This document shows positions 24,138 through 36,066 of a stretch of 60,000 nt of DNA, one piece after another. The stretch spans positions 17,424,001-17,484,000 of the forward strand of contig CM060732.1 of assembly GCA_030704615.1 (NCBI GenBank). Reading direction: 5' to 3'. The notes below the pieces were generated by a model. It was not told the DNA's origin, did not search any database, and worked only from the letters and a program-made list of their open reading frames with translations. Origin of the DNA: Takakia lepidozioides (Eukaryota > Streptophyta > Takakiopsida > Takakiales > Takakiaceae). The position numbers and the translations under genes are program-made. The first letter of the stretch is position 1. Each line of letters begins with the position of its first letter.

Positions 24138-27114
24138 ATAATGTCGTGCCTGCAGAACCAGAACTGGGTGGTTGTCGCCTCCGCAAACTTTGCATGGACA
24201 AATCTTCCTGTAAAAGTAGGAGCAGGGACAGCCCCATCTGGATTCCTCCTTATCATCTCTAAACAACGTTGCCGTGTATCCACACGAATTGAGGAACACC
24301 TTCCTCGAAACGACGGCTTTGTGCGAGCAATTCTCCACTGTGAGGCAGACACAGTCGTCTCCACAATGGCTTGGCCATACTGCATAACAGCGGGCGGAAT
24401 GTGGGGCAAGGGAGCGGTGGGAATTTGTTGCACGAAATCCCCGGTTGAAGGCGAGGGCGATCTGGAATTTCTTGGGCTTCCACTGCTGGAAGACACATTG
24501 TGCGGCAACATGACGGGACCTCGAGGTGCTGTCCGAATGTTCCTGTCGGATCTCCAGGAATCCTCTTCGCACCCGGGTTCCTCTTCAATCCTCCGCCTGA
24601 CAGGGCGAGTCCGGACGTCCCCCTCTAGGTGTTCACCTCTGCGGTGCAGAGGCGTCCCTTTGATCTTCTCTCGCAATGTTGTCGCCCATTTCACTGGATT
24701 CTTGGACCTCGAAGCTGTTCGTACCAACAATTCCTCCCTGTCCGGCCCAAAGCCCCATTGTTTGCCGCTCAGGAACTTGTAGTACGTGGCTTGCTGCATG
24801 ATTGCTCTGTCGATGTCCTCCGTTGTGGCCGTCACTACGTCCACCAGATGTGCGGTAGAAGACGCTCGCCAGGAGGAGTGGACCGATTCTGCCATATTCG
24901 TGTTCGGCATGTCCGTGTCGGAATCCAAGCACCGCTCCTAGAAGGACACAAACAACGGTGAGGGACCAATCGAAATGTCCGTAACAGAAAGACAAATGAA
25001 CGAAAATGACAGCAGCCTACCTCCCGCATGTACTGTCCGAACTGTCGATACCAAAAATGCCACCACCCCAACCAGCTGTGCAATGCTCCCAGATTGGTTG
25101 TCTCCACTGCACCTGACGTGTTCCACCAAGCCTCGATGATAGCAAACTTAACCTCCGCGTCATCAAATGTGGGTGCATCCTTCCACGCCGTACAAAGGAC
25201 ACGGTGTTCAGCCTGGAATGAGCTAGCAACAAATTTGGTAGTGTAGTGGGATAGACTCTGCATCCAATGGAATCCACAGGATCTCTCTTTCCCCTCCATT
25301 GGAACATTGGGGTCCTCACCGTACACACGCCGCACCGCTGCCCAGTTGGCCTGAGCGTTGTCTGCCATGAATCCCCTGAAATTGGGCTCTGGCAATCCCG
25401 CCCTTGCCATCTGCTCGTTTATGCCCTCCCACAGATGCATCTCGGACTGTGTGTCCTCCCCTTTCATCTCGCAGATTGCAATCGTCATGAGCCTCTTGGA
25501 GTGATAGTCATAAACATGCGCACCCATAGTCACCCACTGATGGTTTGTAATTCGCTTGATGTGATCAAACATCACCCAAGCATTCGACAAGTTTCCAGTT
25601 GTCATGCGAGTGACCAAGTCGACTCCACTCCCAGGCCCACACGTCGACATTTTGAAAATGTAACAACGATCGGATTCGCTGCCTTGCCCTGGAAACCTGC
25701 TACCTTGGATGTAGTCATATCCAGTCATTCGTTTCACCTCCAGGATTGAGTACATGTACGACCCCCTGCCGAACTCCTGCTTGCAAGATACGATGTGATT
25801 CCGCACATTCGGACTACAAACGTGCGAGACGGACTCCAAGAGGTCACGCATCTCGTCTTCGGTCAAGGGCTCTCGGTCGGAACCATCTTCAGACATGATT
25901 TTGCCAAGAGCAATCTTGTGGGCTGCCTTCAGCTGAATCTGCTTTGGTCTGGCTCCGGGGCTCAATTTCACCTCCTCTTTTATGATGTCGTGTGCTTCCT
26001 GCACAGCCTCACGCATGTTGCCTCTCGCCAAGGGGTGGCAGTGGACCCCAACGTGTATGCAAGCTCTAGTCAAGTCCGGGAGCAAATGGATTACGTAATA
26101 TTGCTTGGCTCTGCACATGGACATGCACGTCGGTGGTTCTTTGCAATGTGCACACTTGAAAGAACCCGCAGGAGCTTGGCTGGAGACAATGAATGGATGA
26201 TGCGTTGTGCCAGTCCAATCCGTCTCGTTTCTCCGCCCTCCTTTGGAGAGAAAGTGGAAGCAGGTGGGATTGAGGCACCTCAGCTTCCCCGCACAGAGGA
26301 CATATCATACACGAACACCATCAGCAATTTTCGTGCTACTGGTCTTCGTCACACACCAGGGGTGTCCGTCATGCTTTCGATCCATGTCTGTTAACATCCC
26401 GGAGGCTTTCTTTGACGAAGAAACAGGTGGAAACTCGAAGATGACATTGCCATCGACTTCGGGAGGCAGAAAAGTTACCTTTTTGACTGGGAATTTGGCA
26501 TAGTCGAGAGCAGCCAGCTCGGAGCGAGAACCATCGAGGTGATGTTGTCGTAGGAGCTGCACAATGGACCGGGTTGGAGTTATGCGAGAGGGCACATGCG
26601 TAGCACCTACAGAGACGTCCATGCCGGATTTGAACGACCGTGTGGAGGACATGGGTACCTCAATGCAATCATCTTCCTCGTCGGAAATGTCGAATACGTC
26701 CACACGAGAAGCTATGGAGGGTCTTGACGGTCCAGGTCGGGAATGATTATCGTTGCATACCTCTCTGTTGGCAGTGGCCGCCTCTCGGTTTCCGGACTCC
26801 TTTGTGGATGGTGTGGGCAGCGACTGATTCGGAAAGGGAATGGGCATTCCCACAGCTCGGTACAGGATGGTGTCTGACGGGGGAACGTGCCATTCGATTC
26901 CGCAACCTCCGTCGTTACCTAGCACGACAATGGTCTCGTCAACCTGTCCAGGAACATCCTTCCTTTCTTCTTCCAAATAAACTGTGCCCGGTTTGAGCTT
27001 GAATTTGGAACAAAGGTAAGTTTCAGTCACTCTGCAAAGTCCTCCCTCGTTTGGGATCCAGGCTCTCCCAAGTTGCGGAGGACAGCAAACTATAGCGTAG
27101 GAATTCGGAGCCAT
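24138..27114 (-). pseudogene. MULE-like transposase, copy 1 (C-terminally truncated)
   Basis: Transposase homologous over its length to copy 2 at 48127-51667. The start is at 27112-27114, where both copies begin with a similar MA-N...YCPP motif. One intron, 25020-24938, sits at exactly the same codon as in copy 2 (after YMRE). An N-terminal Cys/His-rich segment (LRCLNPTCFHF, CAHCKEPPTC) is followed by the catalytic core: YDYHSKRLMTIAICEMKGE, FMADNAQANWAAVRRVYG, CGFHWMQSL (the C/H motif of MULEs) and NTNMAESVHSSWRAS. One in-frame TGA lies near 26302-26304 where copy 2 has a sense codon. Homology ends at FCRHDIM (about 24140), so the C-terminal SWIM zinc finger of copy 2 is lost. Lesions differ from copy 2. 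MULE assignment rests on motif pattern and on the target-duplication size of element 2. Confidence 0.8.
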
Positions 27115-27543
27115 CGAACACCGCACGGAGTTGGCAAGTGCGAGGTTCAGTATAGCGACAGACCAAGGCTCACAGGCACCATCTAAGTGGATCTGCGGAG
27201 TCCATCGACAATTGGAAGTCGCACATTGAAGTGGAAAGTATTGTTTCAAGCTACATGCATGAAGGTGGGAGGTTTGATTCCATAGCCAGTGAGTAGGACA
27301 ATGATGGCCGATTCGGCGACGAAATAACATCTCCTGACAGTTTCTCCTGAGGGTGGATCCAGCAGTATTCTCGGTGCAGACAGGAACGTTCGCACTGACA
27401 AGTGCCAGGACTGCTGGTTAAAACGGTCAGACAACCAAGTTGTGCTCATCAAGACTGGCCGCAATTGTGTTGTTTCGGAACAATGCAACCCATTGAGGTT
27501 CCAGATTTCCCGTCACGAGTGATTCTGTCGATTGCTGGTGGAC

Positions 27544-29140
27544 GGAAATACGGCGCCGCATTTCCGTATTGCATCTTGGTCATGCAACAGAGCGACGGAA
27601 ATGTGGCACCGAGTTTCCGTCCGGGGGAAACCTTTATACTCTCCAGAACGGAAATGCGGTAACGCATTTCCATCCAGCAAGCACGGTATGTGAAGGTGGA
27701 ACGGAAATGCGGTACCGCATTTCCGTTCTGATTGAGATTTATGAACAACGGGAACAGAAATGCGGCACCGCATTTCCGTCCGAGTCGCACTTTTCGACAT
27801 TCCAGAACGGGAATGCGGCGCCGCATTTCCATTTTGTATCTGATGCATGGAGCTGAGGGATAGAAATGCTGCAGCACATTTCCGTCCTTAAAAGACATTC
27901 ATACTCTCGAGAACGGAAATGCGGTACCGCATTTTCATTCAACAAGCACGGTATGTGAAGGTGGAACGGAAATGCGGTACCGCATTTCCGTTCTGATTGA
28001 GAATTATGAACAACGGGAACAGAAATGCGGCACCGCATTTCCGTCAAAGTCGCACTTTTCGACATTCCATAAAGGAAATGCGGCGCCACATTTCCATTTT
28101 GTATCTGATGCCTGGAGCCGAGTAAGATTCCGACAGCTTCATACAGCGCAATTCCGACCGGTTGAGACATTCACACTATCCAGAACGGAAATGCGGCACT
28201 GCATTTCCGTTCTGACTGAAAATCGTGAACCATCGGAACTGAAATGCGGCAACGTATTTCCATCCGAGTCGCACCTACCATCATTCCAGAACGGAAATGC
28301 GACACCGCATTTCCGTTCTGACTGAAAATCGTGAACCATCGGAACTGAAATGCGGCAGCGCATTTCCATCCGAGTCGCACCTCCCAACATTCCAGAACGG
28401 AATGTATTAGATTAAAAGGGAAATGCGGCACCGCATTTCCGTTCTGATGAAATATCCTGAAACATCGGAATTGAAATGCGGTACCGCATTTCCGTCGGAG
28501 TCCCACCATCCGACATTCCAAAACGGAAATGCGGCACCGCATTTCCGTTTTGTATGTGAGGCATGGAGCTGTGGAACGAAAATGCGGGAAGGCATTTCCG
28601 CCAGCGTCAGACGTTAATACTCTACAGAACGGAAATGCGGTACCGCATTTCCATTCTGACTGAAAATCGTGCACAACGGGTACAGAAATGCGGCACCGCA
28701 TTTCCGTTCGAGTCGCACCTTCCGACATTCTCGAACGGAAATGCGGCGCCGCATTTCCGTTTTGTATATTCGGCCTGGAGCTGTGCTACGGAAATGTGTT
28801 GCCGCATTTCCATCCATGTGAGACCTTCAACCTTTCCAGACCGGAAATGCGACACCGCATTTCTGTCCAGGTGAGACCTCTATACTTTCCCGAACGGAAA
28901 TGTGGCACGGCATTTCCATTCATCAACTAACGTATGTGAAGTGGGAACGGAAATGCGGCGCCGCATTTCCCTTCTGAATCTCATACATGGAGCTGTGGGA
29001 CGGAAATGCGGCACCGTATTTCCGTTCAACAACTAAGGTATGTGAAGGTGGAACGGAAATGCGGTGCCGCATTTTCTTCCAACAAGTACGGATGTGTAGC
29101 TTCGTGATGGTACTTAACGGAAATGCGGCGCCGCATTCGC
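27544..29140. repeat. Palindrome array A1: 29 palindromes, 53-bp period
   Basis: Twenty-nine palindromes with arms GGAAATGCGG and CCGCATTTCC around two central bases begin at 27544, 27597, 27650, 27703 and so on to 29055 and 29119. Twenty-five of the 28 steps are exactly 53 bp; the exceptions are 113, 73 and 64. The 31-bp spacers are not unique: they fall into about five classes, recurring largely in the same order, which makes a higher-order repeat of about 265 bp. Many palindromes extend outward by CAGAAC on the left and GTTCTG on the right. The array lies between the divergent 5' ends of the transposase (-) and the methyltransferase gene (+), so it may also be their shared upstream region. 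Confidence 0.95.
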
Positions 29141-31042
29141 ATTCTCGCTCCAACTCATCAGACGCTGGGACGGAAATGCCTTGAAATGTGAACACGTGGA
29201 GCAACGGAATTGCTGCACATGTCGGCACTCTATCTGACTGAAGGGGCATGAGGCGGCGCGGCCTGACCGTTGGATAATGATGTTTGATTTTCGGACGGCG
29301 GGCGTACCCTCAACGATTCGAATTTCGTAATGACGCAAACTCCACGAGGAGACACTTTCGTCCAACCTTTCGAACCCAAGTGGTGCATCACCGCCGTTTC
29401 ATCTACTTTTGTCGTGTCTCCTCAGTCACCCCTCTCGCGCCCTTTCCATCTGCACTCTTTGCCCCTTTTTCCCTCTCTCTGTTCTTCTTATGCTCGAACC
29501 TGAGAGGGGGGGAGTTCGTGCACCAGACAGGAGACCTCGTCGCAAGCTCCGGAAATTATACTTCGGACGTAGGCCAATGCCGAAGGGGAGGAAGCAGATG
29601 CGTCTACAGGAGGAGATTGCCATCTCCGAGCAGCAGGCCACTCAGGCAACCCAGCCACCAGTGAGAGCTCCATGCGATCGGGCTGCGCGCAGCTGATCGA
29701 GCACCGAACCCCCCATTTTGCTTCTGTAATTCTTAGACTGAATGCTAGGAGACTTGAATGCAGAACATGTTTGCATGCCTAACAGGAAAGGTGGACGTGC
29801 TGGAGGGATCGCAGGAATCCGAAGAGCCGCAGGAAGAGTCCGAGGAGCTAGCTGCAGCACGTACACCCACCCGATCCCCGAGCGCGGGTACTCCTGCCGG
29901 GCCTAGCCCTCTGCGATTCAAAGACGCGTCTTCGAAGGGCAAGTTCAAAGTCTCAGAGATCGACTCGCGTTCTTCGATCATGGAGAATCGCCAGCAGGGG
30001 TCGGGCCCTTCTCCAGCAAAGTCGAAGAAGAAGCAGCCCGTCCCTCTACTGGCTTCTGAACCGGCTCAAGCCGATTCACCCCCCCCAACGCGAATGAAGC
30101 AGCAGGGTAGAAGACAGATTCTATTGCAGCAGACACCTTCACCTGCAAGGATGAGGAAGCAGAAGGCAATCAGGGCGACGGCCGAACAATCTCCCGCAAA
30201 ACCGCTTCCACGAGCTGAAGCTCAGTTCCTGGAGATTTCCCGCCTGCAGATGTTGGGGCCGACTCTGCTGCAGCGAAGGCAATGGGATCGACCGTTGATC
30301 TCGATTTGGTACCGGAGGAGGGTGCTGCCGCTGAACGTTCGCAGGCAGACCTCACCACCGATGAGCTAGCAGGCCCGGAGGAGGCCTCTGCAGTGGCAGA
30401 ATTGCCCGCACACAGGCCCCAGAGTGCAGCTCCAGTTGAGGATGCTCCACCTGCTCAACCACTACCGGCACCTACAGACATGTCTCCGGAGGATTTCAAA
30501 AGTGCAGCGGATAAAATGTTGGAGGAGACACACAGTAGCATTGGCAGAGTTCTGGGCAGCAGGGTATTCCAGCGGACTCTTCGAATCCCACTCTGTCGCA
30601 TGGTCTCCCTTCCCATCGTCAGGCAGGCCCTTCCCGGAGATGTGGATAAGCTCAAGTTCGCATTTCGAGAAGGGTACCGTCTGGGATCGGCAGCGTTTTA
30701 CGTTTCCATAGAGAATGAGGACGGCGAAACCCGTGGACCCACTGCCGATGAATTGTCAACGTGGGATACCCACTGGCACACTCGCAACCACGAATTCGAG
30801 GCGACGCTGAAGGGTGATCCCGACTTCGGCCATATGTCGGGAAAAATGTTCTTTGTGTGGGACGGGAATCACCGACTTCTCGCCTGGTGGGAGTACATCA
30901 AGCAGAACCATGCCAAGCACATTGGCTGGCATTACATGGTGGAGTGTGTCATCCTCAAGGTGAAGGCGGCAGACTCCTCCCTCCTCAAGAATGCCATGGC
31001 GGACCTCAACTCGTAAGATACTCATACCCTCCCTAGCACATT

Positions 31043-31064
31043 CGAAATGCGGTGCCGCATTTCG
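31043..31064. repeat. Single version-A palindrome in intron (31013-31124)
   Basis: CGAAATGCGG, two bases, CGCATTTCG-type palindrome about 30 bp after the splice donor of the methyltransferase gene. It has the same core as the arrays of element 1. Confidence 0.85.
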
Positions 31065-32248
31065 GTTTCCATTCTGGTTTGATTCCGTGCTTCCGTGTAC
31101 TGAACTGGAGAGTGTGCCTTGCAGGGTCACTGAGAATGCGTACGTGCATACCCACATGGCACATATGCTGTACAGGGTGAGGAAAACTGGTCTTACTGAT
31201 CCGCAGATGTTTGCGGAAATGCTGGAGCCGGAGCTCATTCAGAAAGCCGTTGCAAAAACAGACCGGACATGGTATCGTCTCACTATGGATGGAATGGTGG
31301 AGGTGATATACGAAGTAAGTCGTGCTCCATTTTCCCTCTGCTCATCCTTCCCCAATTTCCAGTAATGTTTCCACATGAATCGAATGTAACGCTTCTGCAT
31401 GTTTTTGTTGGCAGTCAAAATCAAGCTGGATTTGGCCCATGCCAAACGCTTCTTCATGGAAAGTGAGGGGCAGGTCAAAACGTTGCAGTCATTGACTGAG
31501 CACTTGAAGGAAGCCGGTGTCAAGTCCAGAACCAAATACAAGTCAAAGCTTGTGAAGCTGGTGGCAATTGCAGATCCGGCACTTGGAAAGGACTTCATCC
31601 CCGAGATTGCAAAACACTATTCTCGGGCCATGCAGCCGACCATGCAATTGGAGAAACTGCATCACCTCTCAACGGCATGTGTGGAGGCGAAAGAGAAGGT
31701 GAGGTTTCAATGCACTGAATTTCCTTCCTAGCAATAGCCACTCTCTTCCAGCCACTGACATTGGATCGGAAATGGCAGACACGGTGGCTGTCGATCTGGA
31801 ATGCATCCGAGAGCATAAGGACAATGTGGTCTTTTCCACTGGAAGTTTCCGACCCTGCAGTGGATGTGTGGCTCAACCGTATGACTTGGTGGTTCCAGGT
31901 AATTCAAGGTACTTCCCCAGATTTGCTTTTCTGACATGAATTCCCTGAACTGCTACGTGACAATGCATTTGGGAATGGCAGGTAATGTCGAATGCAAAGG
32001 AGCAAGTCGTAATGCACACAATTCGTTCGGCTTGTACGTCAAATGGGATGGAACACAGACATTGGAAGACTACGTGACACGTTTCAGATGTGCGTACAAG
32101 GACAACCTTTTCGCCAGAGAGCTACAGACAGCAAGAAGGAGCGTGGAGTTTACACATCAGGAGGGAGCGGGGAAAGCTGCAATGCGAATTGTTTACAGGT
32201 GAAGCACAGCTGCCCTTGTATGCGAAGCCTGGTTACGAGGTTTGTCTC

Positions 32249-32270
32249 GGAAATGCGGCACCGCATTCGC
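32249..32270. repeat. Single version-A palindrome in intron (32199-32344)
   Basis: GGAAATGCGG followed by CACCGCATTCGC, 50 bp after the donor. One mismatch in the right arm. Confidence 0.85.
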
Positions 32271-33502
32271 ATTTTATGTTTTCGGTGGCACTCTGCCAGT
32301 AGGTTGGTCTCAAGTTTTGCTCACGCATGCTGACTGCCTTGCAGGTATATGAAATACGTGCTCCTTCAGACAGGGGCCTGGCTCAAGAGCCCCCGTTCTT
32401 CATGGCTTGGACCGTGGCGGGCCCAAGCTGTGTCTACACACCCGAGATGCAGAAACAATGGCATCCCGCGCATCTCGTTGGATGCCCGTGGTACCTGGAC
32501 ATGTCTGGCGGTATTGTTGACGAGTCTGAGAAAGATCTGCACGCCTTGGCAGAAGAGAAGAGAAAGGAAAGACGTGTCCCTGCTGGGCCAAAGTCGGCAA
32601 AGGAATCTGCTGCTCTGGAAGAATCCAGAAAGGCAGCTGAGATGGCACAAAAGACGGTGGATGCAGCTGTGCAGGCCCAACAGAAGGGGTCGAAGAAGAG
32701 GACTCGCCAGCAAGGAGCAGCTGTTGTGACACCCGCCAAAACGAAGAAGCAGAAACAGCCTGTTCAGGAAGAGGGTGAGGAAGAGGACTCCGATGGAGAC
32801 TTTGCAACCAGCCCACCCCCCCAAACGCAGGCTGCCCCTGTGCCCACCGTTGTCACCAGAGGCACGAGAACTGGCTCGGCAAAGAAGGCACTCTTCAACC
32901 CCCCAGGGGGGCACCCTTTCGAGCCGGTGGAAATGAAGAGGCCGAAAGTGGCTCCCGAAACTGTAGTCCAGTGTGTAAATGAGAGTTTCTTGGCGGCTTT
33001 GGATGGACGGGCAGCCAAGTTGGCATACATGAAGACCATGGAGGGTCTGAAGGGCAGAGCACTGAAGAAGGCGACGCCGAAGAGCCTTCCGACACCCAGG
33101 ATTTCAGATATGGTCTCGTTCTTTGAGAGGGTGTGTGCAGACAAGGATTGTAGGAGGGGCGGAAATGCCACCGAGTGGTCTTGCGATATGATCATCTTGG
33201 ATATTCCGGACGGAGAGCCTGTGGAAGGACTGCAAGCTTTGCCATCTTGGAACAGGTACTCGGAGGACTTTTGGAAGAAAGGATTCGGGCTTGCCCGCAT
33301 GGTGTTGGACGACAGAGGCTGTGTGGTTGTCCTGGCGAGCAGAGGAAAAAACACTCAGACAGGAATTGCGAAGTGGACCCGCAAGAGCGCCGTCCCGATT
33401 CTGAAAAAGAAGTGGACGTGCATCAACACACTGGGCCTTCGGTCGGAAGGGAAGAAGGTGATTACGACACTGGCACTCGTCCATTCATTTGCTTGGGTGC
33501 TT

Positions 33503-33524
33503 TCAAATGCGGTGCCGCATTCGG
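33503..33524. repeat. Single version-A palindrome in intron (33458-33554)
   Basis: AAATGCGG and CCGCATTC arms about 45 bp after the donor. The same intron in the copy 3 fragment (beyond 20774) is where array C sits. Confidence 0.8.
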
Positions 33525-34876
33525 TTTCTAATCGTTTTCCCCCTGTGTATGCAGACGAAGCAGTTCGATGCATACTGCTTTGTGAAGGAAAACTCCACCT
33601 TTGCTTTCCGGAAGGAGGGAGGAAAGGTTGACCCGAACTGCGACCCACTCGATTACGACGTTCTGTTCAACAACGTTCCCAAGGAACTTCTCCCTCATAG
33701 CCTCACTTCAACGGAACCCCTGCGGTACTCACGGACTCGGAGCCCTGCCTTCATTCAGACAATTATGGAGACATGCACAGACGTGGAGGCACAGTGCTGG
33801 ACCTCATCTGTGGGACAGGTATGCAGAATCTTGATCTCTGCTGTTCTGCAAATTCTCGTTAGGATGTAGTTCGCAACATCTGAAGCGCCATGTGGTAATG
33901 TGTGGATGGCATTGTAACAGGTGCCTCAATGTGGGCTGGGCGGTTTTCCGACCGGCACCTCTTTGCCTACGAGGAGGATTCATCCGTGTGGGGATCCCAT
34001 CTGGAGGGGCTGCAACGGAATGTGAAGGCTCCCGACAGAGCGGAAGTCTCCTCGGATTCGTCGGAGTCCGAGGAAGACACAGTGGACATTGATGCAGAGG
34101 AGAACCCGGAATACGAGTGAGTGCAAACATTGTAAGTTTGCAAAGCCTTCTGGGTCATTTATGTCAAAGGAATTTCCCGACTGTGGTTCTCATTAGTCTC
34201 GTTGATGATTGTCATGTGCAGGATTGCAGGGTCCGGGTCGAAACATGTAGGGCCTACACTTCCTGCCAGGAAGAATGTCCCGTTCTTTGCGAGGGCCGAC
34301 TTCATGACGAGCCCGGTGAGGGACTACTCCCTTCCTAGTTATGCAGCTAACTCGCAAATACAGCGATTAGAAGAAGTGAGAATCCCAGTAAAGTAGAGCA
34401 GATTTTGGAGAGGGCTAGGGAGGACAGAAGGATAAGGAAAGAGTTGGCAGCAGCTCAGACAGGTAGACGGGTACGAAAGTACATATGTGATTCAGCGGAT
34501 GAGAGCGACGCAGACAGGGAGGAGGACGACCCAACGGAGGTGAGATGGACAGTTCCGCAAGGGGAAGATGGGATTTTCGAAAGCCTGGCCAACGAGCAGT
34601 CCGCTGGAGATGAGAGAGGCACTGAGGGGGTGGAGGAGGAGCAGGACAGTCTAGAACAGGATGAGGATTCCGATGATTTTCAAGATTAATAGAATTTTAA
34701 TGAAGTCTCTGTAAATGTAAATTCTCTTCCAGAGTATATAAAGAAAATTCTGCCCGACATTCGTGACCCCTCTCCAGTGTGCATTCCAGCCACACAATCG
34801 CCCAAACCAGGACGCTCCCAAATCAGAAATGGGTCAGGGCATTTCCAAAATTTTGGCAACTCTAAGAACCTCTTTT

Positions 34877-35655
34877 GGAAATGCGGCACCGCATTTCCAA
34901 AACAGGGGAGGGACTAATTTTTCCATTTCAATGTTGGCATAGTAAAAAGTAATCTGAATTGGGAATGCGGTGCCGCATTCCAAAATTTCCTTTGTCCACA
35001 CGCCAGTTTTGGCCTCTCCCGCTCATTGCATGGATGCCACCACGCTTACAGAGGTCGAACAAGGAGGTCGAACAAGGAGGCCGACATGGCGGGATTGGAA
35101 ATGCGGTGCCGCATTTCCATATTGGGGATGGTGGTTGTTCGAACTGCAGACCCATCAGCAAAAACTGGCACCGCATTCCATTGTAAAAAAAAAGTCGATG
35201 ACGGACATGGAAATGCGGCGCCGCATTTCCAGAACGGACATCGCAATTTGTCAATTTGCAGACCCTCTCTCGGAAATGCGGTAACGCATTCCATCGCGCT
35301 GGTCGGAAATAGGTGCACTTTTCGAAGTGTTGGACGGAAATGCGGCACCGCATTCCCTTGTCCAAAAAGAAGTTTCCATTCCCAAGCTGGAAATGCGTCG
35401 CCGCATTTGCAATGCCAACCTCGTTTTCTGATCAATTTATAGACCCGTGTTGGTATTTCGTGTACCTGGACGGAAATGATGCACCACATTTTCTTGTCCC
35501 ACATGGAAATGCGGTGCCGCATTTCGATGTCCGACATGGAAATGTTGTGCCGCATTTCGATGCGGACATGGAAATGCGGCACCGCATTTCGATCCCGACA
35601 TGGAAATGCGGCGCCACATTTCCATGCCGACATGGAAATGCGGTGCCGCATTTCA
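34877..35655. repeat. Palindrome array A2 (subterminal, right side of element 1)
   Basis: About 13 complete version-A palindromes plus one half copy, starting at 34877, 34961, 35097, 35209, 35272, 35336, 35389, 35472, 35505, 35538, 35570, 35602 and 35634. The last six are packed at 32-33 bp (11-bp spacers such as GATGTCCGACAT); others are 53, 63, 64 or 84 bp apart. One further degenerate palindrome lies near 36011-36032 (ATGCGGCGCCGAATTTCC). The array follows the methyltransferase stop codon and lies 1.6-2.4 kb from the right terminus. Confidence 0.9.
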
Positions 35656-36066
35656 ATGTCCGACATGGCGTTACTCTGGTATATTCTTGACACATGACTC
35701 ACATACCGGTTACTCTGCTTTATTCAACCAGACAGACAAATTGTAGAAATGAGACATCAAATTGTAAACAGTGGGCCAAATCCGAGAGTTATTCAACACA
35801 ATGAAACACAGTCATACATAAGTGAGGTACATTCCAGGGCACACTCCAGGGCACATTTAAATTTCCCCCGTACAGGATCCTGGACCGATGAAGATTGGCT
35901 GCTGCATGAATGTAGCCGTTTCAGTTTCCTACCCTGCCATGCAAAATGGGCAGTCACTGCCAGGTGGGCCGATAGCCACTGGACACGACGAAGTCCATCC
36001 CCTCTTCGATGTAATGCGGCGCCGAATTTCCATCCGGGGGGATGGACTTCGGTGGCAGATCTCAAA

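Larger units (their letters stand above)
29578..34689 (+). pseudogene. ParB-like domain + beta-class DNA methyltransferase gene, copy 1
   Basis: Multi-exon gene inside element 1. A low-complexity Ser/Pro/Lys-rich N-terminal part (29578-30400) is followed by a ParB/sulfiredoxin-like domain: IVRQALPGDVDKLKFAFREG near 30615-30674, with the signature FFVWDGNHRLLAWW near 30848-30890. Further exons carry a helical region (31475-31700) and a Lys-rich linker with nuclear-localisation-like KKTRKQKQ-type runs. The methyltransferase half has motif IV-like MIILDIPDGEP near 33190-33220, then downstream a motif I-like VLDLICGT/GASMWAG split by an intron (33821-33920) and HLFAYEED. The order IV then I is that of beta-class amino-methyltransferases. 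The tail is acidic (34405-34689, ending DDFQD). DIPD replaces the usual DPPY. Apparent 1-nt frameshifts near 30200, 32385 and 33785 relative to copy 2 suggest decay or sequencing indels. Base target unknown. Confidence 0.65.

Noticed and set aside
24141-24782. Plus-strand frame of 213 codons overlapping transposase copy 1
   Set aside because: It is the antisense shadow of the conserved transposase exon, whose homology to copy 2 fixes the minus strand.
26302-26304. In-frame TGA in transposase copy 1 as a recoded (selenocysteine) codon
   Set aside because: Land plants lack selenoprotein synthesis, and copy 2 has an ordinary sense codon there; a nonsense mutation is simpler.
27544-29140. Could the repeat-spacer array be a CRISPR array?
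   Set aside because: The spacers are not unique; they fall into about five recurring classes, the setting is a plant nuclear transposon, and no cas gene is present.
27449-29249. Many overlapping open frames on both strands with recurring peptides such as MRHRISV and CGTAFPF
   Set aside because: They are the translation of the palindrome repeats in all frames; the 53-bp unit is not a multiple of three and both strands are equally open.
35046-35702. Long minus-strand frame (218 codons) and several overlapping plus-strand frames
   Set aside because: All lie in palindrome array A2 and reflect its repeat unit.
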